Source of the DNA: an uncultured Myxococcales bacterium
Lineage (GTDB): Bacteria; Myxococcota_A; Polyangia; Polyangiales; Polyangiaceae
Reading direction: 5' to 3'
Assembly: GCA_937998045.1 (NCBI GenBank)
Contig: CALKVG010000374.1
Location: forward strand, 1-14,348
Length of the DNA: 14,348 nt
The position numbers and the translations under genes are program-made. Of the stretch, positions 14,337 through 14,348 are shown in pieces. How positions within the stretch are numbered: position 1 is the first letter of the stretch; every line of letters begins with the position of its first letter. The notes under the pieces were generated by a model, which was given only the letters and a program-made list of their open reading frames with translations, did no database searches and was not told where the DNA came from.

Positions 14337-14348
14337 CGAGACTTACCT

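Overview
The window (about 14.3 kb, very GC-rich, no rRNA, tRNA, CRISPR or transposon seen) looks like chromosomal DNA of a myxobacterium, most likely of the Polyangiales (Sorangium/Labilithrix-type) group. This is an inference from several traits. There is a eukaryote-like Ser/Thr kinase with the HRDVTP variant and a membrane anchor. Three large lipoproteins are present, two Cys-rich and one Kelch-like, one with a Gly/Ser linker plus MopE-like and YfaP-like parts. A stand-alone receiver lies beside a housekeeping gene, and strong third-position GC leaves long false antisense frames nearly everywhere.

Left end (1-3177): a Ser/Thr protein kinase read leftwards runs off the window. It is divergent, with only 7 bases between start codons, from a predicted Kelch-like lipoprotein. 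The kinase promoter candidate lies inside the first codons of the lipoprotein gene.

3173-4633 (minus strand): a short receiver protein and a class 2 dihydroorotate dehydrogenase (pyrD), separated by 3 bases and so probably co-transcribed. A small inverted repeat containing both facing stop codons separates pyrD from the lipoprotein gene.

4803-7811 (plus strand): alanine dehydrogenase (ald), a HAD-family hydrolase and an isocitrate/isopropylmalate dehydrogenase family enzyme, separated by 10 and 19 bases. This is a probable operon of amino-acid or 2-oxoacid metabolism. The ald start is compatible with a leaderless mRNA.

7853-8857: a Cys-rich putative lipoprotein with Dickkopf-like cysteine repeats.

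8970-12283 (plus strand): a GNAT-like protein, a PlsC-type acyltransferase (6-base gap), an agmatinase-family ureohydrolase (28-base gap) and, after 87 bases, an M14 zinc carboxypeptidase-like enzyme without a signal peptide. The first three probably form one transcription unit. The mix of N-acyl/O-acyl transfer and guanidine hydrolysis is suggestive, but no pathway can be proved from sequence.

12333-14336 (minus strand): a 667-residue lipoprotein with a Gly/Ser linker, a MopE-like Asp/Cys motif and a YfaP-like C-terminal domain, convergent with the peptidase gene.

Nothing here amounts to a clear new defence or mobile system. The best leads are the GNAT-PlsC-ureohydrolase group, the shortened receiver beside pyrD, the HAD protein lacking the usual second aspartate, and the two Cys-rich lipoproteins.
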